From the NCBI GenBank assembly GCA_958296125.1, contig OY282444.1, positions 1 to 64,000 of the forward strand: a DNA stretch of 64,000 nucleotides, written 5' to 3'. The translations under genes and the position numbers were made by a program. The DNA is from an uncultured Poribacteria bacterium. Lineage in GTDB: Bacteria; Poribacteria; WGA-4E; PCPOR2b. The notes beneath the pieces were generated by a model. The model saw only the letters and a list, made by a program, of their open reading frames with translations. It did not search any database and had not been told where the DNA came from. This document shows positions 9,108-18,112 of the stretch, piece after piece (the stretch's first letter is position 1; every line of letters starts with the position of its first letter).

Positions 9108-9581
9108 TTAGCCCTGCATTTTCTCCGCAGCGTACTGAACTGCCTCAACGATATGCTGATAGCCGGTACAGCGGCAGAGATTTCCTTCCAACCCGTGCCG
9201 AATCTCGTCTTCCGTTGGGTTAGGATTCCGCGTTAGCAACTGATGTGCAGCCATAATCATCCCGGGTGTGCAGAAACCACACTGCAAGCCGTGACGTTCC
9301 CAGAACCCATCTTGGATGGGGTGGAGATCTCCATTTTGCGCCAAGCCTTCGATGGTTGTAATTTCCGCACCATCTGCTTGGACGGCTAGCATCGTACACG
9401 ATTTGACTGCTTGTTCGTTGACTGTAACTGTACAAGCACCACACAGACTCGTTTCACAACCAACATGTGAGCCGGTCAAACCAACGATATCTCGGATGTA
9501 GTGAATCAAAAGCATCCGCGGCTCAACTTCGTGTGTGTGTGCCTCTCCATTAATTGTCGTATGAATGACTTTCTTAGCCAA
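9108..9581 (-). CDS. coxS: 2Fe-2S subunit of a molybdenum hydroxylase (CoxS-like)
   Basis: A small subunit of 157 residues, the usual family length. The N-terminal plant-type ferredoxin cluster is seen as [12 protein letters not shown] with a following Cys, and the C-terminal [2Fe-2S]-binding domain as QCGFCTPGM and GNLCRCTGY. The start is set at a TTG because a full AAGGAGG lies 8 bp upstream. A farther upstream ATG (at 9659) would overlap the -10 box of the promoter found at 9658-9686 and add 26 residues not usual for the family. First gene of the S-L-M operon. Confidence 0.92.
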   Translation of the reverse strand: MAKKVIHTTINGEAHTHEVEPRMLLIHYIRDIVGLTGSHVGCETSLCGACTVTVNEQAVKSCTMLAVQADGAEITTIEGLAQNGDLHPIQDGFWERHGLQCGFCTPGMIMAAHQLLTRNPNPTEDEIRHGLEGNLCRCTGYQHIVEAVQYAAEKMQG

Positions 9582-9657
9582 GGGTACTGCCTCCTTTTCG
9601 ACATGTCGCCCCTTGACGGGACGGACAAAAATCCAACTTTCCTTTGAATTAGATGGC

Positions 9658-9686
9658 ATTATATCAAAACCGTTTTTTTACTGCAA
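9658..9686 (-). promoter_or_regulatory. Promoter of the coxS-L-M operon
   Basis: Minus-strand TTGCAG, a 17 bp spacer and a perfect TATAAT. The expected start point gives a leader of about 70 nt to the TTG start codon of the iron-sulfur subunit. Confidence 0.65.
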
Positions 9687-9772
9687 CCAAAAAAAGGGAA
9701 GATTCTCGCTCCACGAAATATTGCGGAGAAGTCAACCTCGGTTGAAAGATTTTTCGTTAGCTTTTCTATTGT

Positions 9773-9800
9773 TTGCAAAAAAGTAACAAAATGATAAAAT
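9773..9800 (+). promoter_or_regulatory. Candidate promoter in the divergent 9660-10093 gap
   Basis: TTGCAA, 16 bp, TAAAAT in a very AT-rich stretch, facing the histidine-rich gene at 10094. About 290 bp of leader would remain. The rest of this 434 bp gap shows no gene. Confidence 0.35.
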
Positions 9801-10093
9801 AAACTCTATTTTTTACACGGATTATCTTAAGCAACCAAAAGCGAAAATTCATGTCTCACTGCATAAGATTCGGAAAGAAAATGGGGTGTGGCGGATTTAT
9901 GATCGGACGTAGTAACTCAACCCAACCAACTCGCAGCTCTATTCCGCAAGATTTCATTAATACGCTCTTGTATATTTCTATTGCCTTCTGTTCTACATCA
10001 TGATAATATCTATAATGTCTCAGTTTCAAGTGAACGTATTGGAAATCACACAGTGTGAATCGTCTCATCTAGAACTCCAAAGGGAGGTCTGTT

Positions 10094-11509
10094 ATGTACA
10101 CGAGTGTCCAATATCCCGATACTATAGAACCTCAAGTGCAATTTATAGAGGAAACCGCACCTGAAGACATTGTGGAAAGGACGATAGAAAAACTCCACGC
10201 TGGGGTTTCGATAAAGGAAATGTGCACCGCCTCTGCGCTAGCGGTTGTCCGTTCATCAGAGATGCCTTTCTTTGCGAACGGGCAGTGGGGCCATCACGGC
10301 GGACACATGCATCCCGTTTCTGGGATACATGCGGTGAAAGAGATAACCTCAAGGCTTTCTGGGGACAATCGCTTTCTGCCCGTGGTGCAAAACGTCGCTT
10401 TAGCTAATAAGCATATCCATCACCCCTCTATGGGTCCCTATCTGTTGCCAGCATTTGAACCGCTTGATGCCGGTGGGGTTGAGGGGACCAAACGGGCGTT
10501 CTTTGATGCGGTGCGGCGTGGCTCTGTCAATGATGCCGACCATCACTTTCTTTGGCTCGTTCAAAACTTACCGCACGAAGAAGCACTGGATATACTTCTG
10601 ACGGTCGCCACCCCAAAGAATCTGATGGATGACCATAAGTTCATCTACCCGGTCTATACTTGGCGGTTACTCGAATGGCTCGATTGGGAGCACCTTCAAG
10701 TACTCACTCGCGGGCCGGTACGCTATATCTCGCAGCCGCCCTCAGCGAAACCTGTGAAAGAAATTACCGAGTTGATTGAGAAATATCAACTGCTTTCAAC
10801 CCCACTGCGCCAAACGACGGGAGCCGATGAAACCGAAGCTATCGTTCGATTGCGTGCAGTGCTAAATGACTGCGCCTTCACCGACATTCCTGAAATGACC
10901 GCCCGGGCACTCGCGGAAGGGCTTTCCTTAGAGGGAGCCGGTGAAGCACTTTCATTCGCTGCCTCAGACCTTTTCTTGCGTCTAGACACCGGCAATCCGA
11001 TGGATGTCCACATGCACACCGGTATCAATGCGAGACGTCACGTCCTGCGGGTCAATGGGATCTGCGAAGAAAACAAGATATTAGCCCTCCTGCTATGGAA
11101 TTCGGGCCCCGAGGTCAGAAATGCGAAAGACCGTATCGATGCCCGACCTTATCCTTCTCCCGATGCTGTGGCTGCAATTCCCCAACAAACCCAACCCCAA
11201 CTATTGTCTGCTATTGAGGAAGTCATCGCCGCCAACGACGTTGACGGAGCGGCAACACTCACGGCAAGGTATGGAGCGTTAGAACATGAGTCGCAGGCAT
11301 TAATCACTCGTCTCACCGAAATCGTCTGCCGGGATAACGCAACAGAGATGCACGCGTTGAAGCACCATCAGGCAACGATTGAAGAATTCCAAACAACCCG
11401 CCCTCCACTCCGTTTTCGCCACTTGGTTGCCGCAGCAAAAGCCGCAGCCATCTCGTATGGGAGAGCCCAAGAGGTATATGAGAGGGCGAAACAGTTTTTG
11501 AATAACTGA
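10094..11509 (+). CDS. Unknown histidine-rich protein, possibly metal-binding
   Basis: A 471-residue protein I cannot assign to a family. The N-terminal half has clustered histidines in conserved-looking motifs: GQWGHHGGHMHPVSG and ANKHIHHPSMGP near residues 65-120, DADHHFLWLVQNLPHEEA near 150, and DDHKFIYPVYTWRLLEW near 180. A later DVHMHTGINARRHV adds more. The spacing suggests a mainly helical fold with one or more metal sites, perhaps an iron oxygenase or hydrolase, but this is inference. There is no signal peptide, so it is probably cytoplasmic. A GGGAGG ribosome site precedes the ATG. It is transcribed away from the cox-like operon. Confidence 0.75.
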   Translation: MYTSVQYPDTIEPQVQFIEETAPEDIVERTIEKLHAGVSIKEMCTASALAVVRSSEMPFFANGQWGHHGGHMHPVSGIHAVKEITSRLSGDNRFLPVVQNVALANKHIHHPSMGPYLLPAFEPLDAGGVEGTKRAFFDAVRRGSVNDADHHFLWLVQNLPHEEALDILLTVATPKNLMDDHKFIYPVYTWRLLEWLDWEHLQVLTRGPVRYISQPPSAKPVKEITELIEKYQLLSTPLRQTTGADETEAIVRLRAVLNDCAFTDIPEMTARALAEGLSLEGAGEALSFAASDLFLRLDTGNPMDVHMHTGINARRHVLRVNGICEENKILALLLWNSGPEVRNAKDRIDARPYPSPDAVAAIPQQTQPQLLSAIEEVIAANDVDGAATLTARYGALEHESQALITRLTEIVCRDNATEMHALKHHQATIEEFQTTRPPLRFRHLVAAAKAAAISYGRAQEVYERAKQFLNN

Positions 11510-11660
11510 TACCGTTTACAGATCCAATGTTTCCTTCGCGTCGTTTTCAACCGCTGAAGCGAGTGAATAGCAACGCGGAGGACGAGGTGGGAAAGAGAGG
11601 CAACGGCGGTGTTCGCCTTTTTCTGCTGACTTGCCTGATAGCACCAACAGGAGATTTTAG

Positions 11661-11870
11661 ATGAGACACCTCGCGTCTCTCTTTCTCCCACTTCTTATGC
11701 TTAGTAGCACAGCGAACGCGCAACCACAAAACGGTCTCGAATCTATATCATTGGGGGTTCTGAAAGAAACCTTTGCCGTATTGTTCCTTAATAATCTATC
11801 TCCCGGAGCCACCCCGCGCTCCGAATGCGTTGATAGGCCGACAGAATCGATCGAAAAAGATCCGGGATAA
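11661..11870 (+). CDS. Small secreted protein or 5' remnant of an exported protein gene
   Basis: Sixty-nine codons with an AGGAG site 7 bp before the ATG. The product opens with a clear signal peptide (hydrophobic LFLPLLML, cleavage near ANA-QP), but the mature part is only about 48 residues and becomes Pro/Glu/Arg-rich without visible domain. It may be the surviving front end of a larger exported protein, or a genuine small secreted protein. The remainder of the 11510-11945 gap shows nothing recognisable. Confidence 0.35.
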   Translation: MRHLASLFLPLLMLSSTANAQPQNGLESISLGVLKETFAVLFLNNLSPGATPRSECVDRPTESIEKDPG

Positions 11871-11945
11871 GGAAATGCAATAGCCGTGAGTGCAGCCTAA
11901 GACCAAATAGACTCGAATTACGCTTCTGAAAGGGAATCATTAGTT

Positions 11946-12923
11946 ATGTCTGAAATCAAACTCCGTCCTGACCGTAAGGATACCACCGCTGCTGCTCGCG
12001 TGATCGCCCAGCACGTTGAACCCACCCCTTTGAGGAAAGAGAGTGCCTTTAGCGAGCCCCTAAACGCCAATGTATTTGTCAAATATGAATTCCTGAATCC
12101 TGTCAGATCCTTCAAGATTCGGGGGGCATTGAATCTTGCCAATGCGCTCGCGAACGGTAAAAGCGTATCGAGACTCATCACCGTTTCTACCGGGAATCAC
12201 GGTGCGGCCATGGCGTTTGCCTGTCAGGAGTACAACCTTCCGCTCACCGTTGGTGTCCCCATCAATTGTGATCAGAGCAAACTCGAATTGATTCGTCAAT
12301 TTGGCGGGGAGTTAGAAATGATTGGTCGAGATTTGGACGAAACCAAAGAGTTGCTGCAACAACGCCCGCTCTCACCAGATATCCACTTTATTGAGGATGG
12401 TTCCTGCCCTGAAATAGTCGCCGGCACTTCCACGATCGGCTGGGAAATTGTTCAGGAACTTCCCAACGTGGAGGTTGTCATTGTACCGGTTGGGAATGGT
12501 GCATTGATCGGCGGAATTGGAACGGCACTCAAAGAATTCAACCCATCGATCCGGGTGATTGGGGTCCAATCCGATTTGGCACCTTGTATGGCATTGTCGT
12601 TTCAAGCGGGGCACGCTGTGGACACGGACAATTGTGACACCTTTGCTAGCGGCATGGCAGTACGGGTCTCAATTCCAGAGGCGGTGGATCTGATGCTAGC
12701 GGTTGTCGATGAAATGTGCGTGGTTTCCGAGACGGATTTGAAAAAGGCGATGGGTGCCTTCTATAATCACACGGGCCACTTGCCGGAAGGTGCTGGGGTT
12801 GCACCTTTAGCCGCAGCATTGAAGATGCGTAGCACGCTAGAAGGTAAGACGGTCTGTCTAATCGCTTCAGGTGCGAATGTAGATGACATACTGCAGCAGG
12901 AAATTAAAGAAAAATTTGTGTAA
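11946..12923 (+). CDS. PLP-dependent threonine/serine dehydratase-like protein
   Basis: A 325-residue fold-type II PLP enzyme of the serine/threonine dehydratase and threo-3-hydroxyaspartate ammonia-lyase group. The PLP lysine is in SFKIRGA (K57), the phosphate-contacting loop is STGNHGAAMA, and a glycine-rich VPVGNGALIGG and C-terminal IASGANVD complete the site. No regulatory ACT domain is present, which fits a catabolic dehydratase or a related eliminase. It is followed by an SDR gene 66 bp downstream and a TauD-like oxygenase, suggesting a small catabolic unit. Substrate uncertain. Confidence 0.88.
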   Translation: MSEIKLRPDRKDTTAAARVIAQHVEPTPLRKESAFSEPLNANVFVKYEFLNPVRSFKIRGALNLANALANGKSVSRLITVSTGNHGAAMAFACQEYNLPLTVGVPINCDQSKLELIRQFGGELEMIGRDLDETKELLQQRPLSPDIHFIEDGSCPEIVAGTSTIGWEIVQELPNVEVVIVPVGNGALIGGIGTALKEFNPSIRVIGVQSDLAPCMALSFQAGHAVDTDNCDTFASGMAVRVSIPEAVDLMLAVVDEMCVVSETDLKKAMGAFYNHTGHLPEGAGVAPLAAALKMRSTLEGKTVCLIASGANVDDILQQEIKEKFV

Positions 12924-12989
12924 TCTGAATAAATCTAACCCTGCGAATGTTCAACGCCTTCACAGGGTTGTAAAAGGAGCAATACCATT

Positions 12990-13787
12990 ATGTCAGATTT
13001 CAAAGATAAAATCGTAATTGTCACCGGCGGTGCCAGAGGCATCGGCGGCGGTATCAGCCGGGCTTTCGCCGAGGAGGGTGCTCGGGTTCTTTGCGCGGAC
13101 CTAGATGACGACTCAGGGGCACAACTCGTAGAAGAATCCTCAAGCATGGAAGGAACTGTTCGTTTCCTGCGGGCAGATGTTGCCCACAGCAGCGAGTGCC
13201 AAGAGGTTGTCGAAACAGCGGTGTCAGAATGGGGTGGCGTGGATGTCCTCTGCAACAACGTTGGCATCCAGCCTGCGAATAGCTACCTACCCGCTCATGA
13301 GTTTCCGGAGGAGATGTGGGATCGCATCATTGATGTTAATCTCAAGAGTTTTTTCCTCATGACCAAATACTGTGTGCCGGAGATGAAGAAGCGCGGGGGC
13401 GGCACTATTATCAATACCGCTAGTGTTCAGGGATTACAGTCGATGCAGGGCGTGTCAGCTTATGCAGCCAGTAAGGGCGGTGCTCTCTCCCTGACACGCC
13501 AGCTCGCTCTGGAGTATGCCGAAGACAATATTCGGGTGCTGGCAGTCAATCCCGGAACAATCGATACACCGCTGGTAGCAGAAGCTGTGGACTTCATGGG
13601 AGGCGACTTGGAGAGCCTAAAAAAACTGTGGGGCAAGGCGCACCCGATGGGACGCATCGGTCAACCCAGAGAGATTGCCAACGTCGTTCTGTTCCTTGCC
13701 AGTGACAAAGCGTCCTTCATGACCGGCGAATACGTTTGTGTTGATGGCGGTATGATGGCAAAGGGGGCTTGGGCGGATAGCGAGTAA
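12990..13787 (+). CDS. Short-chain dehydrogenase/reductase (SDR)
   Basis: A 265-residue classical SDR with the cofactor motif TGGARGIGGG near the N terminus, NNVG (variant of NNAG) at about residue 90, a catalytic Ser in the NTASVQG strand and the YAASK catalytic pair. It ends with a typical GEYVCVDGGM dinucleotide-family tail. An AAGGAG site precedes the ATG. It lies 30 bp upstream of a TauD-like dioxygenase, likely the same operon. Substrate unknown. Confidence 0.92.
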   Translation: MSDFKDKIVIVTGGARGIGGGISRAFAEEGARVLCADLDDDSGAQLVEESSSMEGTVRFLRADVAHSSECQEVVETAVSEWGGVDVLCNNVGIQPANSYLPAHEFPEEMWDRIIDVNLKSFFLMTKYCVPEMKKRGGGTIINTASVQGLQSMQGVSAYAASKGGALSLTRQLALEYAEDNIRVLAVNPGTIDTPLVAEAVDFMGGDLESLKKLWGKAHPMGRIGQPREIANVVLFLASDKASFMTGEYVCVDGGMMAKGAWADSE

Positions 13788-13817
13788 AGGCGAACCTGGG
13801 GATGAGGAGGCGCGACA

Positions 13818-14777
13818 ATGAATGGTTCCCAGATGTTGACCGACAGGGTTTCCGATGAACGAGCTTGGCGAGCGAGTAGCATCGATGATGCTACGGCTTG
13901 GTCCTATCCTCTGTCCGAGGATTGTCTCTCCAGCTTTGAGTGCATTATCCGTGACGCACAGCGTCAGTCCCGACCGATTACGGAGATTATCCGTCCGAGT
14001 GCCTCCCTCAATGGCTGCAGCGAATATCTTCAACCGGTAAGTAACGCGCTCAATTTCGGGCGTGGTTTTGCTATCGTCGAACGGGTGCCGGTCGAACGGT
14101 ATGCGATTGAAGAGGGGCTGTCAATGTATTGGTTGATTGGTCAGTGCCTTGGCATCCCCATGGAGCAGAATATTGAGGGAACGCTGTTGTACAATGTCCG
14201 AGATACGGGTCAAAATGTGGCGCAAGGGGCTCGGTTTTCAGTGACCAATGCCGAAAGCTCGTTTCATAACGACAATTCTTTCGGTGAGCTGCTACCCAAT
14301 CTTGTAGGACTGCTCTGCTTGCACACGGCAAAATCTGGTGGGCAGAGTCAACTTATCAGCGGTTACACCCTCCACAATGAACTGCTGGAAAATCACCCTG
14401 ATACTCTCGAAACCCTCTATCAACTGTTCTGTTTTGATCGTCGAGGACAGGTCACAGTCGGGGAGTCGCCAACGTCTCAATTCCCAATCTTCCAGTGGAG
14501 TGAGGGTGAGTTGACTCTCCGATACCTGCATTACTACATCCAAGTGGGGCACGAGCGTGCGGACAAAACACTGACCGCAGATCAGAGAAGGGCATTGGAA
14601 GTTGTGGAAGGGTTGTTATGCCGTGCAGATTTCCGGGTGGAGTTCAACCTACAACCCGGACAGATGCTATTCACCAACAACCGTTGGGTTCTGCACAACC
14701 GCACCGCATTTAAGGACTATCCCGATCCAGAACGTCGGCGGCATTATGTGCGACTCTGGTTGCAACAGCACGGCTAA
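13818..14777 (+). CDS. TauD/TfdA-family 2-oxoglutarate/Fe(II) dioxygenase
   Basis: A 319-residue TauD/TfdA-type non-haem iron oxygenase. The facial triad is visible as SFHNDNSF (HxD, about residue 150) and a C-terminal His in NNRWVLHNRTAF, with the following Arg-rich YPDPERRRHYVRLW likely binding 2-oxoglutarate. These enzymes hydroxylate small organic acids, amines or sulfonates. A GAGGAGG ribosome site precedes the ATG. With the upstream SDR and PLP dehydratase it may form a degradation route for a hydroxylated amino compound; that is inference. Confidence 0.88.
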   Translation: MNGSQMLTDRVSDERAWRASSIDDATAWSYPLSEDCLSSFECIIRDAQRQSRPITEIIRPSASLNGCSEYLQPVSNALNFGRGFAIVERVPVERYAIEEGLSMYWLIGQCLGIPMEQNIEGTLLYNVRDTGQNVAQGARFSVTNAESSFHNDNSFGELLPNLVGLLCLHTAKSGGQSQLISGYTLHNELLENHPDTLETLYQLFCFDRRGQVTVGESPTSQFPIFQWSEGELTLRYLHYYIQVGHERADKTLTADQRRALEVVEGLLCRADFRVEFNLQPGQMLFTNNRWVLHNRTAFKDYPDPERRRHYVRLWLQQHG

Positions 14778-14876
14778 ATGATCGAGAACTTTGTTTTCAT
14801 TTTGATCTGCCTTGAAAAGCTTGCGAAGATTTGAAGCCTTTGCAAGGGGTTCTAGTGATGTAGAAAGGAAAAGGAT

Positions 14877-15674
14877 ATGATTCGTGTTATCATTGATGGT
14901 GCCTGCGGGCGCATGGGTAAGATGATTACGCAAGGCGTTTCACAGCAAGAAGATATGCAGATTGTCGGTGCCGTTGAATTCTCTGAACATCCACAACTCG
15001 GGCAGGATGTAGGGGAAGTAGCTGGAATTGGAGCAATCGGTGTGCCTGTCACCAGCGATCTCCCTGCAATTCTAGATGGGGGGGACGTTGTAATTGAGTT
15101 CACAACACCGAGTGCAACAGTTGAGCACCTCCAGAACGTTGTCGATGCCGGAAAGCGAATGGTCATCGCAACGACAGGATATGATGAAGAGGAGTTGGCG
15201 CAGGTACACGCACTCGCACCGCAAATCCCATGCGTGATCGCCTCCAACATGAGCGTCGGCATCAATGTCATGTTGCAAGCGATTCAGCTCGTCGCAGATG
15301 TGCTTGGGGACGACTACGATGTTGAGGTCATTGAAGCACACCATAATCAAAAAGTCGATTCGCCGAGTGGGACTGCCCTACGGATGGCGGAGGTCCTCGC
15401 TCAAACACTGGGCAGAAATCTTCCAGAAGTCGGCGTGTATGGTAGGCACGGCATTGTTGGAACTCGTCCCAAGAAGGAGATCGGTATCCACGCCATTCGA
15501 GGGGGAGACCTTGCCGGCGATCATACCGTCTTATTTGTCGGTGCGGGCGATCGCCTTGAAATAACACATCGTGGCCAAAACCGTGAACCTCTTGCGCGGG
15601 GAGCGATTCGTGCGGCAAGGTGGGTGATAAACGCGCCGAAGGGCTTGCATGACATCGCGGAAGTCCTGTTCTAA
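14877..15674 (+). CDS. dapB: 4-hydroxy-tetrahydrodipicolinate reductase
   Basis: A 265-residue DapB, the NAD(P)H-dependent reductase of the diaminopimelate/lysine pathway. The nucleotide-binding GACGRMGK is at the N terminus, the EFTTPSAT and ATTGYDEEE segments follow, and the substrate/catalytic signature EAHHNQKVDSPSGTA lies near residue 155. The C-terminal HRGQNREPLARGA is also typical. A GAAAGGA site precedes the ATG. It follows the TauD-like gene after a 99 bp gap with a weak hairpin, so it may have its own promoter. Confidence 0.96.
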   Translation: MIRVIIDGACGRMGKMITQGVSQQEDMQIVGAVEFSEHPQLGQDVGEVAGIGAIGVPVTSDLPAILDGGDVVIEFTTPSATVEHLQNVVDAGKRMVIATTGYDEEELAQVHALAPQIPCVIASNMSVGINVMLQAIQLVADVLGDDYDVEVIEAHHNQKVDSPSGTALRMAEVLAQTLGRNLPEVGVYGRHGIVGTRPKKEIGIHAIRGGDLAGDHTVLFVGAGDRLEITHRGQNREPLARGAIRAARWVINAPKGLHDIAEVLF

Positions 15675-15732
15675 GGTGTGAACGCGATCGACAGATATCC
15701 TCTCTGCGGTTGGTGGCGAGTGACGAGTGATT

Positions 15733-16383
15733 TCACTTGTGCATTTGTTTGTCTCGCAGATTAGCGATTTCCTGCATAATCTGTTCACCCATGCGCCGGT
15801 ATAGCTCACGTTTGTCCGTAATTTGTTGAACTTCTGTGAAATCAATGGGTGTCCCAAAGGTTACAGTCAGTTGGGCAGGATGAATCCATTTCGCATTGCG
15901 GGGTAATATCGTTCCTTTGAGATAAGCGGGAATCGCGGGGACCCCCGCGTTATGAGCGATGAAACTGACACCGCCATGGGGTTTGCCCAGCGTACCATCG
16001 ACACTGCGTGTCCCTTCGGGAAAGATGAGGACACCTTTTCCTGATTTCAGAAGGGAGATGGTATGTCGAAGTGCAGCGCGATCTGCTGTGCCACGCCGTA
16101 CCGGGTACGCATTATGTGCAGTGATCAGACTGCCTATCACCGGCACCTCAAAGGAATCGTGCCTTGCCATAAAGTACAACTCTCGACTCGCCGCGGAAGC
16201 GACGATGAAGGGATCGAGGTAGCTCACGTGGTTGCATAAAATTAAAGCACCACCGTGTCGCGGAATATTCTCATAGCCATGAGATTCCAATTTGCCGAAA
16301 AGATTAAAGACAAAATTAGTAATTCGGTGTGACCAGCGATATGGGAGTTGATCTGTCCAGAATCCGAAATTGCGACGTCGCAT
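15733..16383 (-). CDS. plsC: 1-acyl-sn-glycerol-3-phosphate acyltransferase
   Basis: A 216-residue PlsC-type acyltransferase that makes phosphatidic acid at the inner membrane. The NHVSYLDP motif (HX4D) and FPEGTRS motif, with a GVPAIPAYL segment, are all present. Its ATG shares one base with the stop of cmk, showing tight translational coupling in a tyrA-cmk-plsC operon. A similar cmk-plsC pairing occurs in Firmicutes and other bacteria; rpsA, often next, is absent here. Confidence 0.94.
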   Translation of the reverse strand: MRRRNFGFWTDQLPYRWSHRITNFVFNLFGKLESHGYENIPRHGGALILCNHVSYLDPFIVASAASRELYFMARHDSFEVPVIGSLITAHNAYPVRRGTADRAALRHTISLLKSGKGVLIFPEGTRSVDGTLGKPHGGVSFIAHNAGVPAIPAYLKGTILPRNAKWIHPAQLTVTFGTPIDFTEVQQITDKRELYRRMGEQIMQEIANLRDKQMHK

Positions 16384-17048
16384 TAGCTTTCCTCTACTCG
16401 ATTCAGAACGAAGTCCACAGCTTGGTTGATAGTCATGCTAGTCGTGTCTACGATAATTGCATCTTCGGCCGTTCGCAACGGACTATGCTCACGAGATTCG
16501 TCCATCTGATCTCGGCTGCGAATCTCTTTTTCGACCTGTTCCAATGTTGTCTCAATGCCCTTTGCTTTCTGTTCCGCATAACGGCGTTTTGCGCGCTCTT
16601 CAACGGAGGCATTGATGTAAAACTTCAGGTCCGCATCCGGGAACACAACGGTCGTTACGTCACGTCCCTCGACGATGATGCCGCCGCTCTCACCAATCCG
16701 ACGTTGTTGCTTCACCATTTCATGCCGTATTTCAGGAACTTTTGCAATGTTGATAATGGCACGGTCAATTTCTGGGGTGCGAAGGGCAGCCGACACATCT
16801 TCGCCATTCAACAGGGTAATTTTACCATTGTCTAAGAAATCAATCCGGCAGTTCTTCGCCAGCTCGATTAACATAGACACATTCGTCGGAGTGCCCCCTT
16901 CTTGGATGGATAAAAGCGTCATCGCGCGATACATCGAGCCTGAATTCAGATAAAGATAGTCCAACCTCTCGGCGAGACGTTGGGCGATTGTGCTTTTTCC
17001 TGAACCAGCGGGCCCATCCATTGCAATCGTCAAGCGTTCCTTCATCAT
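16383..17048 (-). CDS. cmk: Cytidylate kinase
   Basis: A 221-residue CMP/dCMP kinase. The P-loop GPAGSGKST is at the N terminus, followed by LNSGSMYRAMTLL, the EGRDVTTVVFPDA segment and RRYAEQKAKG with the LID arginines. It phosphorylates CMP and dCMP during nucleotide recycling. Its start overlaps the tyrA stop by 4 bp (ATGA) and its stop overlaps the plsC start. Confidence 0.96.
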   Translation of the reverse strand: MMKERLTIAMDGPAGSGKSTIAQRLAERLDYLYLNSGSMYRAMTLLSIQEGGTPTNVSMLIELAKNCRIDFLDNGKITLLNGEDVSAALRTPEIDRAIINIAKVPEIRHEMVKQQRRIGESGGIIVEGRDVTTVVFPDADLKFYINASVEERAKRRYAEQKAKGIETTLEQVEKEIRSRDQMDESREHSPLRTAEDAIIVDTTSMTINQAVDFVLNRVEES

Positions 17049-17941
17049 CCTTCCAATGTATCCCTGAGCATTTTTGCGTGTGCCAAGACTCGTTCAATTT
17101 CAACATCGTCTTGGTTTTCAAGTAGGCCTTTGAATTCAGTTAGATTTTCGATTGTTGAATCAATCATCGGTAGCAGGGAGCGGGCATTCTGCATGAAGAT
17201 TGCCCTCCAAATTTGTGGAGCCCCCGCAGCAATTCGGGTTGTATCGCGGAAACCGGTTGCAGCGAAATCCAACGCTCTTGCCCTGTCATTACCGATTTCT
17301 CCCACCGTTTTTGTTAAGATGGAAGCGATGAGGTGCGGCAAGTGGCTTGCGCCTGCGATGAGCAAATCGTGTTCGGTTGGAGAGAGGTGGCAGACCTGGG
17401 TGTCAACAGATGTCCAGAGGGTTGTGACGAGTTGCAGCGCCTGCGGGTGAGTTTTGTCCGTTGGGGTCAGAATACATTTCGCGCCGTCAAACAGATTTGC
17501 ACGTGCCGCTGCAACGCTTGTCTTTTCGGAACCAGCCATCGGGTGCGATCCAACAAAATGCAGATGACCATATTCAGGAACGGTCAAAAAGCTCTCAATT
17601 TCCTCAACGATTTGGCTCTTGATACTGCCAACATCGGTAATCAATAAAGGTCGGGCATCAGCGGTCCGGATTGCTGCGATACGCTGCACCATTTCAGGGA
17701 TGAGATCTACCGGTGTTCCAATGACCACCAAATCTGCGCCATGAATCCCATCTTGAAAATCGGTGGTCGCATTGTCAACCACATGACGTTCGAGCGCGAT
17801 GTCGAGCGTGTGCGTCCGCCTTCCGAGTCCGGTGATTTCTCCGCGGAAACCCTTGGCTTTCAACGCCAATCCAAGAGATCCACCGATTAAGCCGACACCC
17901 AAGATGGTAATGTTCTTAATTTGACTGAAGTCCTCAAACAT
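17045..17941 (-). CDS. tyrA: Prephenate/arogenate dehydrogenase
   Basis: A 298-residue TyrA of the stand-alone type, converting prephenate (or arogenate) to 4-hydroxyphenylpyruvate (or tyrosine) with NAD(P)+. The Rossmann motif is GVGLIGGSLGLALKAKG, followed by GTPVDLIPEM, the DVGSIK loop, the GSHPMAGSEK catalytic signature and the SHLPHL helix. There is no fused chorismate mutase or ACT domain. It leads the tyrA-cmk-plsC operon behind a strong promoter at 17979-18007. Confidence 0.94.
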   Translation of the reverse strand: MFEDFSQIKNITILGVGLIGGSLGLALKAKGFRGEITGLGRRTHTLDIALERHVVDNATTDFQDGIHGADLVVIGTPVDLIPEMVQRIAAIRTADARPLLITDVGSIKSQIVEEIESFLTVPEYGHLHFVGSHPMAGSEKTSVAAARANLFDGAKCILTPTDKTHPQALQLVTTLWTSVDTQVCHLSPTEHDLLIAGASHLPHLIASILTKTVGEIGNDRARALDFAATGFRDTTRIAAGAPQIWRAIFMQNARSLLPMIDSTIENLTEFKGLLENQDDVEIERVLAHAKMLRDTLEG

Positions 17942-17978
17942 ATTCTCCTATGCCCGTTCTCCGTGATGTACTGTGGGA

Positions 17979-18007
17979 ATTTTATAAATTACTGGCGTTT
18001 TTGTCAA
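17979..18007 (-). promoter_or_regulatory. Promoter of the tyrA-cmk-plsC operon
   Basis: Minus-strand perfect TTGACA, 17 bp spacer, TAAAAT, about 35 bp before the tyrA start codon. Confidence 0.7.
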
Positions 18008-18112
18008 GCGATTTTTCAATATGATACATAATCTACGAAATGCGAAATCTGGTCTATTGAAATCACGCAATTTTTAGCGATTTTTTATAAGAGGGAGTTT
18101 CCTAAAAGGACA

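Noticed and set aside
16329-16835. Plus-strand frame of 168 codons
   Set aside because: Antisense to cmk and plsC, both strongly supported.
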